From contig JADJBK010000006.1 of the NCBI GenBank assembly GCA_016703745.1, positions 1,736,001 through 1,800,000 of the forward strand: a stretch of 64,000 nucleotides of DNA, in the 5' to 3' direction. The DNA comes from Nitrosomonas sp. (GTDB lineage Bacteria > Pseudomonadota > Gammaproteobacteria > Burkholderiales > Nitrosomonadaceae). Every line of letters starts with the position of its first letter. Within the stretch, counting starts at the first letter, position 1. The translations under genes and the position numbers were made by a program. Under the pieces are notes generated by a model. That model searched no databases, had not been told where the DNA came from, and saw only the letters and a program-made list of their open reading frames with translations. Positions 6,709-15,352 of the stretch are shown here, in pieces.

Positions 6709-7494
6709 ATGAAAAAAGTCAATAAACTGAATGCTCTCTCATTCTCGATGGCAGCCGCGTTGCTGCTGACCATCGGACAAAACGCCGTTGCTCATACCCG
6801 GCTGGATGTCAGTTCTACTCCTGCCGGCGTGAGAACAAACAATTATGTCGTGATTACCCATGGCTGCGGTAACGAATCGGGTGGGAGCAACCCGGTTGTC
6901 GGCACCTCGGTAGTTTTCCCTGATGGACAGGATTCCGTCATCATGGTGGATGGTGCGCCGCATGACGGAGCGATCGATAGTTTTCTGGAAAACTGGGGTA
7001 ACAACAACCAGGCATTCATGGATCGCTCGGTATTTGATGATATGGGTGAAAAGCAGGACGACCTGGGGAATGTCATTGGTTTCTGGGCAGCGGGTGGTAA
7101 AGGTATGCCACCTAATTTTTATGCCCGCGTTCCGTTTAGAACCAGCGCCGTCAATTTTGTTGAAGGTTCCTGTGCTAAAAGCGTAAAGGTGAATGTTGAG
7201 ATTGTTGATGTCTGTAAAGTGACCAGAGAAAATAAACTGCACGAAGCGGGTGTGGCCGATCTCTGGACGCATACGTCAGACAGCCCGATGAGAGCCGGTC
7301 AGTCCACGGTTTATGATCGTGAAGGCCCGGCAGACAATGGCCCGGCCTCATTAACCATTACCAATCCGCAATTTGCAGCCAATCCTGGTGCATGTGATGC
7401 CTGGCAGGAGGTTGTCATGAGTCCATCCGCCGCCCAGATCAATCGTGATATGCCAATTGTTAACAGCAAGGGCAGGAAAGTTTGGCCAAGATAA
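6709..7494 (+). CDS. Secreted YcnI/DUF1775-like protein with predicted N-terminal His
   Basis: The start at 6709 follows GGAGCC; the in-frame ATG at 6697 overlaps that site. The 261-residue precursor has a signal peptide ending 'QNAVA', after which the mature chain begins His-Thr-Arg-Leu. It then shows 'TPAG', 'VVITHGCGNESGG', 'NPVVGTSVVFPDG', 'GNVIGFWAAGGKGMPPNFYA' and 'VPFR'. These line up in order with YcnI-family blocks (H-V-T-L, P-A-G, R-V-P-H-G-C, L-P-E-G, W-x-GG, FY, F-R). A C-terminal part ('MSPSAAQINRD', 'WPR') is shared only with the paralogue at 3500-4267. The predicted role is a periplasmic or secreted copper-binding protein, inferred from family and context. Confidence 0.78.
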   Translation: MKKVNKLNALSFSMAAALLLTIGQNAVAHTRLDVSSTPAGVRTNNYVVITHGCGNESGGSNPVVGTSVVFPDGQDSVIMVDGAPHDGAIDSFLENWGNNNQAFMDRSVFDDMGEKQDDLGNVIGFWAAGGKGMPPNFYARVPFRTSAVNFVEGSCAKSVKVNVEIVDVCKVTRENKLHEAGVADLWTHTSDSPMRAGQSTVYDREGPADNGPASLTITNPQFAANPGACDAWQEVVMSPSAAQINRDMPIVNSKGRKVWPR

Positions 7495-7601
7495 CAGGCT
7501 AAGCAAGTAAGACAGATTGTTGTTCAATTTCTGCATCAGGGAGCCGGTGCAACGCCTGCTTTTTGATGCAGCCTGATAGTGGGTCATCACCCCGAAATTT
7601 T

Positions 7602-8524
7602 TTAAGCGTTTCTTGCAAATACGGGTTTTGATAGTTGCTGACTAATTGCGATTAGGGAGTTAAAGTCTGGGATGTGAGCAAGATCGTATGGCTGCAATCC
7701 GGATTTTGTAAGAGCCTGCCCTATTTTATCTTTTGGAATCACACAATCGATTTTCTCTAAAGAGGGCGCTAATTTCTCATTTATTGCTTTGCGTATTATA
7801 TCAATTCATTTCCAAGTCTATATCTTTGTTGAACTGCGCCAAGAAACATAGGTTGATTCTTAATAGAATAATTTTTTGTGTCAAAATTATTATCAGATTT
7901 AAATCTTCTGATTTCTGTGTGCCATTTTGCAATATTTTTCTCAAGTGAACTGACTGCTTGTAGACAGAAATAATCGGGAAATGTGGGTACAATAAAATAA
8001 TCGCTTGACATTAAGATTACCTCATTTAACCCGCCAACATTAGGGCTTAAATCAAAGATCATATAATCAACGTTCTCTCTCTTCGCGATTGTTTGCAGCA
8101 TTTCAGGCAAATTTCCCGGCATTGATTTCATTGCGGGAACACCGGATGCTATTTTGAGTGATAGACTGATCTGAGAATCAAGATCGGAGATATCTAAATG
8201 CCCTGGTAACAAAAATAGATTCTGATTAGATGTTTTTAATACTAATCCGGTTTCTTGTTTATTGAAATCTGTAGGTGATCTGCCGTTTATCAATGCTTCT
8301 ATAACTGGCTTCATAGTCAAATTTTCTCGACTATTATAAAACGCATCCATATCATCTTCATTAGCTGCGCTGTAACCTGGCACAAGACCTGTTAAATTGC
8401 ATTGAGAGTCAAGGTCGACCATTAATACTTTATGCCCAAGATCAGCAAGGCTCCATCCAAGATTAAATGATGTTGTGGTCTTGCTTACGCCGCCTTTGTG
8501 ATTAAAAAGACAAATGGATTTCAT
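7602..8524 (-). pseudogene. parA/soj-type ATPase, frameshifted
   Basis: The leftward frame starts at 8524 with 'MKSICLFNHKGGVSKTTTSF' (deviant Walker A KGGVSKTT), has 'VLMVDLDSQCNLT' and 'YMIFDLSPNVGGLN', and stops at 7796 after 'QQRYRLGNELI'. The missing C-terminus is readable in another frame immediately downstream, about 7807 down to 7602: 'IRKAINEKLAPSLEKIDCV', 'IPKDKIGQALTKSGLQPYDL', 'AHIPDFNSLIAISQQLSKPV'. A small deletion with frameshift after the QQRYR motif, plus a stop where a Trp is expected, has therefore split the gene. No parB lies next to it. The locus is markedly more AT-rich than its flanks, suggesting horizontal origin. The 243-residue product could still be made but lacks the conserved end. 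Confidence 0.85.
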
Positions 8525-8728
8525 GACGCTTTGTGTTAATTGTTGCTGGTTTGAGATCGGATATAGAAATGGCGTTGATTTTACCTTTATTCAGGCGCGC
8601 TATCAATTTAGTGCAACAATATCAAATTGATTATTTGTTTGTACCGAAATCTCATCTAATTGGATTTTGCTATTGGCTGACAGGTAGAATGGAACAGTCG
8701 TTTTATTTCTGAGCGAACCAATCCTGAA

Positions 8729-9643
8729 ATGAGATTTTTCCATTACGCCTTCAAGGCAATGGGTACGCCCTGTTCCATGCAGCTTTATGCGCGTCATGTT
8801 AGCGTGGCGAAAGCTACTTCCAGGTTGATTATTCAGGATATCGAACGACTGGAAGCAAAATATTCCCGCTATCTGGATGGCAGTTATCTATCAAAAATCA
8901 ATCAAGTCGGCCTGTTGAGTGGGGAAATCCGGGTTGACCCGGAAACCGCTAGCCTGTTAGATTATGCGGCGACCTGCCATCGTGAAAGTGGCGGGTTATT
9001 TGATATCACTTCTGGCATCTTGCGTCACACTTGGAATTTTAAATCCGGTCTGATCCCCACTCAGGAGGCCATTAACGCTGCGCTGAAAAAGGTGGGTTGG
9101 CATAAACTTCGCTGGGAGAACCCTGTGCTGATTTTTCCGATTGCGGGCATGGAGCTCGATCTGGGTGGAGTTGTCAAGGAGTATGCGGTGGATCGCGCGG
9201 TCACGATTTGCTGGGAAGCGGGCCTGCGCAACGGCATGATCAATCTGGGTGGCGATATCCGCATTGTCGGCCCACACACTGATGGTCGTCCGTGGCGGGT
9301 GGGCATCAGTCACCCTCGCCACAAGGATAGAATGCTGCAAACCCTGGAGCTTTATGAAGGTGGACTGGCGAGCAGCGGAGATTATGAACGCTGCCTCACC
9401 CTCAATGGCGTGCGCTACGGTCATATCCTCAATCCCCAAACCGGCTGGCCGGTCAAACGCATCGCTGCAGTCAGTGTGTTGGGTGCGCTTTGTGTCGTTG
9501 CCGGAAGCGCTTCCACCATTGGTATGCTAAAAGAAGATCAGGCCGAAAAATGGCTGCAACAGCTTGGTTTGCCGCATTTGTGGGTAACTGTTGAGGGTGA
9601 AACCGGCGGCAGTTTGATGAAGGACCTGGACCAGACAAATTAA
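8729..9643 (+). CDS. apbE: FAD:protein FMN transferase (ApbE)
   Basis: ApbE attaches FMN to threonine residues of flavoprotein subunits such as those of Na+-NQR and Rnf. The 304-residue protein has the family blocks 'AMGTPCSMQLYA' (10-21), 'LEAKYSRYLDGSYLSKIN', 'ESGGLFDITSG' (about 90-100), 'ELDLGGVVKEYAVDRA' (about 147-162), 'NGMINLGGDIRIVG' (about 170-183) and 'YGHILNPQTGWPV' (about 230-242). Most ApbE proteins are lipoproteins or have a signal peptide; this start shows neither, so it may act in the cytoplasm or the true start may differ. It stands alone, with queA next downstream. No flavinylated target is encoded here. Confidence 0.92.
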   Translation: MRFFHYAFKAMGTPCSMQLYARHVSVAKATSRLIIQDIERLEAKYSRYLDGSYLSKINQVGLLSGEIRVDPETASLLDYAATCHRESGGLFDITSGILRHTWNFKSGLIPTQEAINAALKKVGWHKLRWENPVLIFPIAGMELDLGGVVKEYAVDRAVTICWEAGLRNGMINLGGDIRIVGPHTDGRPWRVGISHPRHKDRMLQTLELYEGGLASSGDYERCLTLNGVRYGHILNPQTGWPVKRIAAVSVLGALCVVAGSASTIGMLKEDQAEKWLQQLGLPHLWVTVEGETGGSLMKDLDQTN

Positions 9644-9741
9644 CGCTGCACACAGGCACAGCGAGGCCCGCATTCTCCTCCGGTATAATGGGCGTTTTGC
9701 GCTTTATTCCCCAGGGGCGTAGCGTGCACACACCACTTTCG

Positions 9742-10776
9742 ATGCAAACCACTGAATTCGATTATCATCTGCCAGCCGGGCTGATTGCTCAGTTTCCCTT
9801 GGAGGAACGCGCTGCCAGCCGCCTGCTCTACGTTGATCCTGGCAGTTCGATCATCCGTGACGATCATTTCGCTCAACTTCCCGGTTATCTGCGTGCTGGC
9901 GACTTGCTCATTCTCAACGATACGCGCGTCATCAAGGCGCGTTTGCAAGGTGTCAAACAAAGTGGCGGCAAAGTGGAGGTAATGATCGAACGAATACTGG
10001 ATGACCATCGTGTATTGGCGATGATTCGCGCCAGCCATGCGCCGGCCATTGGCTCGACCCTGTTGCTGGAGCAGGAAATCCCCGTTGCAGTGGATGCCCG
10101 TCAGCAATCGCTATATGTGTTGAGCTTTCCACAGGACAAATTGCTTGATGATTTACTCGAACGCTACGGCAAGCTGCCGCTGCCGCCCTATATCGAACGG
10201 ACTGCAAATACTATTGATGAGAATCGTTATCAGACTGTATTTGCTCACGTGAACGGTGCAGTGGCGGCTCCCACAGCCGGGCTGCACTTCGATGAAGCCA
10301 TGCTGGCAGGTTTGCGGCAACAAGGTATTCACATTGCCTATGTTACCCTGCATGTTGGTGCGGGCACATTTCAGCCAGTGAAAACCGAAACGGTTGAAGA
10401 ACATGTGATGCACGCCGAGCGCTATCATATTGCCGAAGAAACTATCGATGCTATCGCACAATGCCGCGCACGCGGAGGGCGGATACTGGCGGTTGGCACG
10501 ACGTGTCTTCGCACACTCGAAGCTTGCGCGCAGGCTAATCATGGTGAATTGCGGGCGGGCAGTGGAGAAACCCGCCTTTTCATCACCCCCGGATTTAATT
10601 TCCAGATAATCGACCGCTTGCTGACCAATTTCCATTTGCCGCGCTCGACACTGTTGATGCTGGTCTCCGCATTCGCCGGAATGGATGCGATCCGGCATGC
10701 TTATCAGCACGCCATTGCTGCGCGCTACCGTTTCTTCAGTTATGGCGATGCCATGCTGCTGGAGAAAAATCTGTGA
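9742..10776 (+). CDS. queA: S-adenosylmethionine:tRNA ribosyltransferase-isomerase
   Basis: QueA transfers and isomerises the ribosyl of AdoMet onto preQ1 at tRNA position 34 to give epoxyqueuosine. The family N-terminus 'TEFDYHLPAGLIAQFPLEER' fixes the start near the ATG at 9742; a GTG at 9724 with AGGGG upstream is the alternative and would add six residues. Further motifs are 'LLILNDTRVIKARL', 'GAVAAPTAGLHF', 'VTLHVGAGTFQPVK', 'TTCLRTLEA' and 'GETRLFITPGFNF...LLTNFHLPRSTLLMLVSAF'. It overlaps tgt by 4 bp (GTGA), so the two queuosine genes are translationally coupled. Confidence 0.96.
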   Translation: MQTTEFDYHLPAGLIAQFPLEERAASRLLYVDPGSSIIRDDHFAQLPGYLRAGDLLILNDTRVIKARLQGVKQSGGKVEVMIERILDDHRVLAMIRASHAPAIGSTLLLEQEIPVAVDARQQSLYVLSFPQDKLLDDLLERYGKLPLPPYIERTANTIDENRYQTVFAHVNGAVAAPTAGLHFDEAMLAGLRQQGIHIAYVTLHVGAGTFQPVKTETVEEHVMHAERYHIAEETIDAIAQCRARGGRILAVGTTCLRTLEACAQANHGELRAGSGETRLFITPGFNFQIIDRLLTNFHLPRSTLLMLVSAFAGMDAIRHAYQHAIAARYRFFSYGDAMLLEKNL

Positions 10777-11861
10777 ATTTTCAGCTGCATTGCCAAGAGC
10801 AGCGTGCTCGTCGGGGAACGCTGACTCTTGCTCACGGCAAGGTGGAAACTCCCGCATTCATGCCGGTTGGGACTTATGGCGCTGTCAAAGGACTCTCTCC
10901 GGCAGAGCTGGTAACGTTGCATGCCGAAATCATTCTCGGCAATACGTTTCATCTGTGGTTACGTCCTGGACTGGAGGTCATCGGGGCGCACGGCGGTCTG
11001 CATGGGTTCATGGGATGGCAGGGACCGATTCTGACCGATTCCGGTGGTTTCCAGGTTTTCAGCCTGGGGGAGCTGCGTAAAATCAGCGAAGCGGGGGTGC
11101 ATTTTCGCTCGCCAGTCAATGGTGATGCCTGTTTCCTGACGCCGGAGCTGTCGATGCAGATCCAGCGCGTGTTGAATGCCGATGTTGTCATGATATTCGA
11201 TGAATGTACGCCCTACCCGGTTGATCTGCCCATTGCACAAGTCTCGATGCAGCTGAGCTTGCGCTGGGCAGAACGCTCGAAAATCGCGCATGCGGGCAAT
11301 CCAAATGCGTTGTTTGGTATCGTACAGGGTGGTATGTTCGAATCCTTGCGCGATCAGTCTGTGCGAGGTCTGCGGGATATCGGTTTCGATGGCTACGCAA
11401 TTGGTGGACTTTCAGTCGGGGAACCCAAGGACGATATGATGCGCATCCTGGCGCATACTGCCCCGCAATTGCCGGATGACAAACCGCGTTATCTGATGGG
11501 CGTTGGCACGCCTGCAGATATCGTCCACGCCGTTGCGCAAGGGATCGATATGTTCGACTGTGTTCTGCCCACTCGTAATGCGCGTAATGGCTGGCTCTAT
11601 ACCCGCCATGGCATACTCAAGCTACGTAACCGCCAATACCGGCTGGATGCCTCGCCACCGGATGAAACCTGTGGGTGCTATACCTGCCAACATTTTACCC
11701 GTGCTTATCTGCATCACCTGCAGCGTACCAATGAAATGCTGGGCGCGCGGCTGAACTCGCTGCACAATCTGCATTATTACCAGTATTTGATGGCAACGAT
11801 ACGTCAGTCGATTGAAGATGGTAATTTTGCAACTCTGGCAGAGCAACTTCTCTCCACGTAA
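10773..11861 (+). CDS. tgt: tRNA-guanine transglycosylase
   Basis: Tgt exchanges the wobble guanine of Asp, Asn, His and Tyr tRNAs for preQ1. The 362-residue protein has 'TPAFMPVGTYGAVKGL' (31-46), the active-site region 'LTDSGGFQVFSL' with the catalytic Asp, 'GIVQGGMFESLR', 'GYAIGGLSVGEPK', 'DMFDCVLPTRNARNG' with the nucleophilic Asp, and the zinc site 'CGCYTCQHFTRAYLHHL'. The GTG start is set by the 4-bp overlap with queA and by the family N-terminus. yajC-secD-secF follow in the arrangement common to many proteobacteria. Confidence 0.97.
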   Translation: MNFQLHCQEQRARRGTLTLAHGKVETPAFMPVGTYGAVKGLSPAELVTLHAEIILGNTFHLWLRPGLEVIGAHGGLHGFMGWQGPILTDSGGFQVFSLGELRKISEAGVHFRSPVNGDACFLTPELSMQIQRVLNADVVMIFDECTPYPVDLPIAQVSMQLSLRWAERSKIAHAGNPNALFGIVQGGMFESLRDQSVRGLRDIGFDGYAIGGLSVGEPKDDMMRILAHTAPQLPDDKPRYLMGVGTPADIVHAVAQGIDMFDCVLPTRNARNGWLYTRHGILKLRNRQYRLDASPPDETCGCYTCQHFTRAYLHHLQRTNEMLGARLNSLHNLHYYQYLMATIRQSIEDGNFATLAEQLLST

Positions 11862-11938
11862 ACTGGCAAAGTGGCGCTTTGCTGAAAGTCACATGTTAGA
11901 ATGCGGCCTGTTACGGTTAATTTTTGAGGAGCCCCCTA

Positions 11939-12445
11939 ATGTTTATATCTGAAGCTTACGCACAAGCTGCCGGTGCTGCCCAGGCAGAGCCCACATTCAT
12001 GAGTTTCTTGCCACTGATCGGCATTGTGGTTATTTTTTACTTCTTGCTGATCCGTCCGCAGGCCAAGCGCGCCAAGGAACAAAAGGTCATGCGGGATACC
12101 TTGCAAAAAGGAGATGAAATTATTATCAGCGGAGGCGAGCTTGGGCGGGTCATCAGTGTGGGTGAACACTACATTACGATGGAACTGGCGCCTAATATTG
12201 AAATAACGGTGCTCAAGTCCTCGATACAAACGCTGCTGCCTAAGGGCACACTCAAAAATATCGATACCGGAAAAACTGGTCGAGCTTTGAAACAGGGTAA
12301 ACAACAAAAGGCAAACGGATCGCGTCAGGAAGAAACAGCATCAGAAAACGATCAGGAAGCCGTCACTCAGCCCGAAGCAATAGATAAAGCGCCTGGAACC
12401 GATAATACTGCTGCTGAAACAGCTGCTGATAGCGAAAAAAAATAA
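11939..12445 (+). CDS. yajC: Preprotein translocase subunit YajC
   Basis: YajC is the small SecDF partner in the inner membrane. The ATG at 11939 has GAGGAG upstream. The protein has an N-terminal 'ISEAYAQAAGAAQA', one membrane helix ('FLPLIGIVVIFYFLLIRPQ', about 22-40) followed by 'KRAKEQKVMRDTLQKGDEI', and the soluble domain with 'GRVISVGEHYITMELA'. It is 168 residues, against about 110 usually; the excess is a C-terminal tail of about 55 residues rich in Glu, Asp, Ala, Gln and Thr, probably disordered. It lies between tgt and secD on the same strand. Confidence 0.95.
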   Translation: MFISEAYAQAAGAAQAEPTFMSFLPLIGIVVIFYFLLIRPQAKRAKEQKVMRDTLQKGDEIIISGGELGRVISVGEHYITMELAPNIEITVLKSSIQTLLPKGTLKNIDTGKTGRALKQGKQQKANGSRQEETASENDQEAVTQPEAIDKAPGTDNTAAETAADSEKK

Positions 12446-12524
12446 GCTGACTGAAATTCCTCGTGATACTGATCCTGTCGCTTTATAACCGGCAGGATTC
12501 ACTTTTGCTCATACTCTGGTTACC

Positions 12525-14369
12525 ATGAATCGTTATCCCCTCTGGAAATATCTGATCATTGCTGTTTCGCTCGTTTTTGGGCTGCTCTATACATTGCCCA
12601 ACTTTTTTGGGGAATCTCCCGCAATCCAGGTTTCGCCCTTACGTGCGGGTGCCACGCTGGATGCCTCCCTGTTACAGCGAGTCGAGCAATTACTGGGCAA
12701 GCATCAACTTGCTTTCAATGGCAGTCTGCTGGAACCCGGTGGAATTAAAATCCGTTTTGCCGATACCGACACCCAGATGAAAGCCAGAGATTTGCTGGAA
12801 ACTGAAATGGGCAGGGAGTTTATTGTTGCGCTCAATCTATTACCGAATTCACCGCAATGGATGAGTCGTTTAGGCGCCTTACCGATGTATCTCGGCCTGG
12901 ATTTGCGGGGTGGTGTTCACTTTATGCTGCAGGTGGACATGGTGGGGGCGCTGTCAAAATCTCTGGATCGATATAGCGCGGATATTCGCAACAGCCTGCG
13001 TGAATTACGTATTCCCTCCGCTGGCGTGGAGCGTGAGGAGTCGCGCCTGTTGATCAAATTCCGCGATGCTGCCGCGCGCGAAAAGGCTGTGGTCGAGCTG
13101 GCTAGAAATTTTACTGATCTGGAGTTACGTGAAATTGATCATGCGAGTGGCCTGGGTTTACTGGCCACCATTAAGCCTGAAGCGCATACCCGTATGCAGC
13201 GTTTTGCGTTACAGCAAAATATTACGACCCTGCGCAATCGTGTCAATGAATTGGGTGTGGCGGAACCGATTATTCAGCAGGTGGGCGTTGATCGGGTCAT
13301 TGTGCAACTGCCGGGAGTGCAGGACACAGCCAAAGCAAAAGATATTCTCGGACGTACCGCTACGCTGGAAGTCCGCATGGTTGATGATGACAGCAATCTC
13401 GAAGCTGCGGTGTTGTCCGGGCAGCCGCCCGCAGGGACCGAGCTCTTCACGGAACGAGGCGGTGATCCATTACTGGTCAAGAAGCAGGTTTTACTGACGG
13501 GTGATCGTATCACCGATGCCCAGCCGGGTTTTGATCAGGATAATCAGCCTGCTGTGCATGTCACGCTGGATAATAATGGTGCACGCATTTTTAAGGACTT
13601 GACACGCAATAACGTGGGTAAGCGTATGGCTATCCTGCTGGTCGAGAAAAATCAGAACGAGGTAATTACCGCGCCGGTTATTCGTGAAGAAATTGGTGGA
13701 GGACGTGTGCAGATCAGCGGCAGAATGAGCAGCGTTGAGGCGCGTGATGTCTCACTGTTGTTGCGTGCTGGAGCGCTGGCTGCGCCAATGGAAATCATTG
13801 AGGAGCGCACCGTTGGCCCCAGTCTGGGAGCTGAAAATATTGCACGGGGGTTCAATTCAACCCTGTGGGGTTTTATTGCAGTGGCGTTGTTCATCATGAT
13901 TTACTACCTTGCTTTTGGAATGATTTCCGTGACGGCACTGTCAGTTAATCTACTTTTGTTGATAGGATTGTTGTCAATTTTACAGGCAACGCTCACTTTG
14001 CCTGGCATGGCGGCAATTGCGTTAACTGTTGGTATGGCGATTGATGCCAATGTGCTGATCAATGAGCGTATTCGGGATGAAATCCGTAATGGCGCACCAC
14101 CACAGGCGGCTATTCACGCCGGCTATGATCGCGCAATTGGCACCATTCTGGATTCAAACATTACTACGCTGATTGCTGGTATTGCATTGTTTTCGTTCGG
14201 TTCTGGGCCGGTAAAAGGTTTTGCGGTAGTGCTGTGTCTGGGGATTCTGACATCAGTTTTCAGCGCCGTTATGGTCTCACGTGGCCTGGTTAATCTGTTC
14301 TATGGCAACCGCAAACTCGACAGAGTACCCATTGGCTCGATCTGGAAGCCAAGCCGCAAGCCGCGTTAA
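12525..14369 (+). CDS. secD: Protein translocase subunit SecD
   Basis: SecD, with SecF, uses the proton gradient to pull secreted proteins through SecYEG to the periplasm. The 614-residue protein has a first membrane helix (about 8-26), the motif 'YLGLDLRGGVHFMLQVD' (about 122-138), a large periplasmic domain with 'NRVNELGVAEPIIQQVGVDR' and 'VQLPGVQDTAKAKDILGRTA', then five C-terminal helices with 'GMAIDANVLINERIRDEIRN' and 'SNITTLIAGIALFSFGSGPVKGFA'. Length and architecture are normal. secF starts 20 bp after its stop. Confidence 0.97.
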   Translation: MNRYPLWKYLIIAVSLVFGLLYTLPNFFGESPAIQVSPLRAGATLDASLLQRVEQLLGKHQLAFNGSLLEPGGIKIRFADTDTQMKARDLLETEMGREFIVALNLLPNSPQWMSRLGALPMYLGLDLRGGVHFMLQVDMVGALSKSLDRYSADIRNSLRELRIPSAGVEREESRLLIKFRDAAAREKAVVELARNFTDLELREIDHASGLGLLATIKPEAHTRMQRFALQQNITTLRNRVNELGVAEPIIQQVGVDRVIVQLPGVQDTAKAKDILGRTATLEVRMVDDDSNLEAAVLSGQPPAGTELFTERGGDPLLVKKQVLLTGDRITDAQPGFDQDNQPAVHVTLDNNGARIFKDLTRNNVGKRMAILLVEKNQNEVITAPVIREEIGGGRVQISGRMSSVEARDVSLLLRAGALAAPMEIIEERTVGPSLGAENIARGFNSTLWGFIAVALFIMIYYLAFGMISVTALSVNLLLLIGLLSILQATLTLPGMAAIALTVGMAIDANVLINERIRDEIRNGAPPQAAIHAGYDRAIGTILDSNITTLIAGIALFSFGSGPVKGFAVVLCLGILTSVFSAVMVSRGLVNLFYGNRKLDRVPIGSIWKPSRKPR

Positions 14370-14389
14370 ATATTAGTATTGGAGTAACT

Positions 14390-15322
14390 ATGGATTTTTT
14401 CAGATTTGAGCGTGATATTCCTTTCATGCGCTGGGGCAAGTTTTCGCTGGTATTGTCACTGGTCATATCTATACTGTCGGTTTATTTTATTGTTAGCAAG
14501 GGACTGAATCTGGGTGTGGATTTTACAGGTGGAACCGTCATGGAAATCAGCTATGACAAGACTGCTGATCTGGCGCAAATACGCCAGACACTGGCTGAAA
14601 AAGGCATTACGGACGCAACGGTACAAAACTTTGGTACCTCGCGTGATGTTCTGATCAGATTGCCGGTTAAGCATGAGTTCTCGGGCGGCGACCTATCTGA
14701 GGTTGTTATGAATGCGTTGAAACAGCATGATGCGACTGTGGAAATGCAGCGCGTGGAGTTTGTTGGTCCGCAAGTGGGACAGGAATTGCTGGAAAATGGC
14801 GCACTGGCGCTATTGTTTGTTTCGTTGGGTATTGTTGCTTATCTGGCCGTGCGCTTTGAATGGAAATTTGGTGTAGCGGGTATTACGGCCAATCTGCATG
14901 ACGTCATTGTAATTCTCGGATGTTTTGCCTTCTTTCAATGGGAGTTTTCTCTGACGGTGCTGGCTGCGGTGTTGGCAGTGCTGGGTTATTCGGTAAATGA
15001 GTCCGTGGTTATTTTCGACCGTATCCGGGAAAATTTCCGTAAATTGCGTAAAGCTGACCTCACTCGAGTGATCGACAATGCGATCACTCTGACCATGTCA
15101 CGTACGATTATCACCCATGGCAGTACGCAGATGGTAGTGGTCTCGATGCTGTTGTTCGGTGGCGAGGTGCTGTACTATTTTGCGCTGGCGCTCACTATCG
15201 GTATTCTGTTTGGTATTTACTCCTCACTCATGGTGGCGAGTCCTATTCTGATTCTGCTGGGCGTAAAACGTGAAGATCTGATCAAGCCAGAACGCAAGCA
15301 GCAGGAAGAGGCCGTTCCCTGA
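14390..15322 (+). CDS. secF: Protein translocase subunit SecF
   Basis: SecF is the partner of SecD in the inner membrane. The 310-residue protein has helix 1 (about 18-36), the hallmark 'GLNLGVDFTGGTVMEISYD' (about 38-56), 'VEFVGPQVGQELLENGALAL', and five further helices containing 'AVLGYSVNESVVIFDRIREN' and 'LTMSRTIITHGSTQMVV'. The ATG at 14390 has GGAGTAACT upstream. It follows secD closely. Confidence 0.97.
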   Translation: MDFFRFERDIPFMRWGKFSLVLSLVISILSVYFIVSKGLNLGVDFTGGTVMEISYDKTADLAQIRQTLAEKGITDATVQNFGTSRDVLIRLPVKHEFSGGDLSEVVMNALKQHDATVEMQRVEFVGPQVGQELLENGALALLFVSLGIVAYLAVRFEWKFGVAGITANLHDVIVILGCFAFFQWEFSLTVLAAVLAVLGYSVNESVVIFDRIRENFRKLRKADLTRVIDNAITLTMSRTIITHGSTQMVVVSMLLFGGEVLYYFALALTIGILFGIYSSLMVASPILILLGVKREDLIKPERKQQEEAVP

Positions 15323-15352
15323 ACAGCATGATGATGACGTTCTGGGTTTGTG

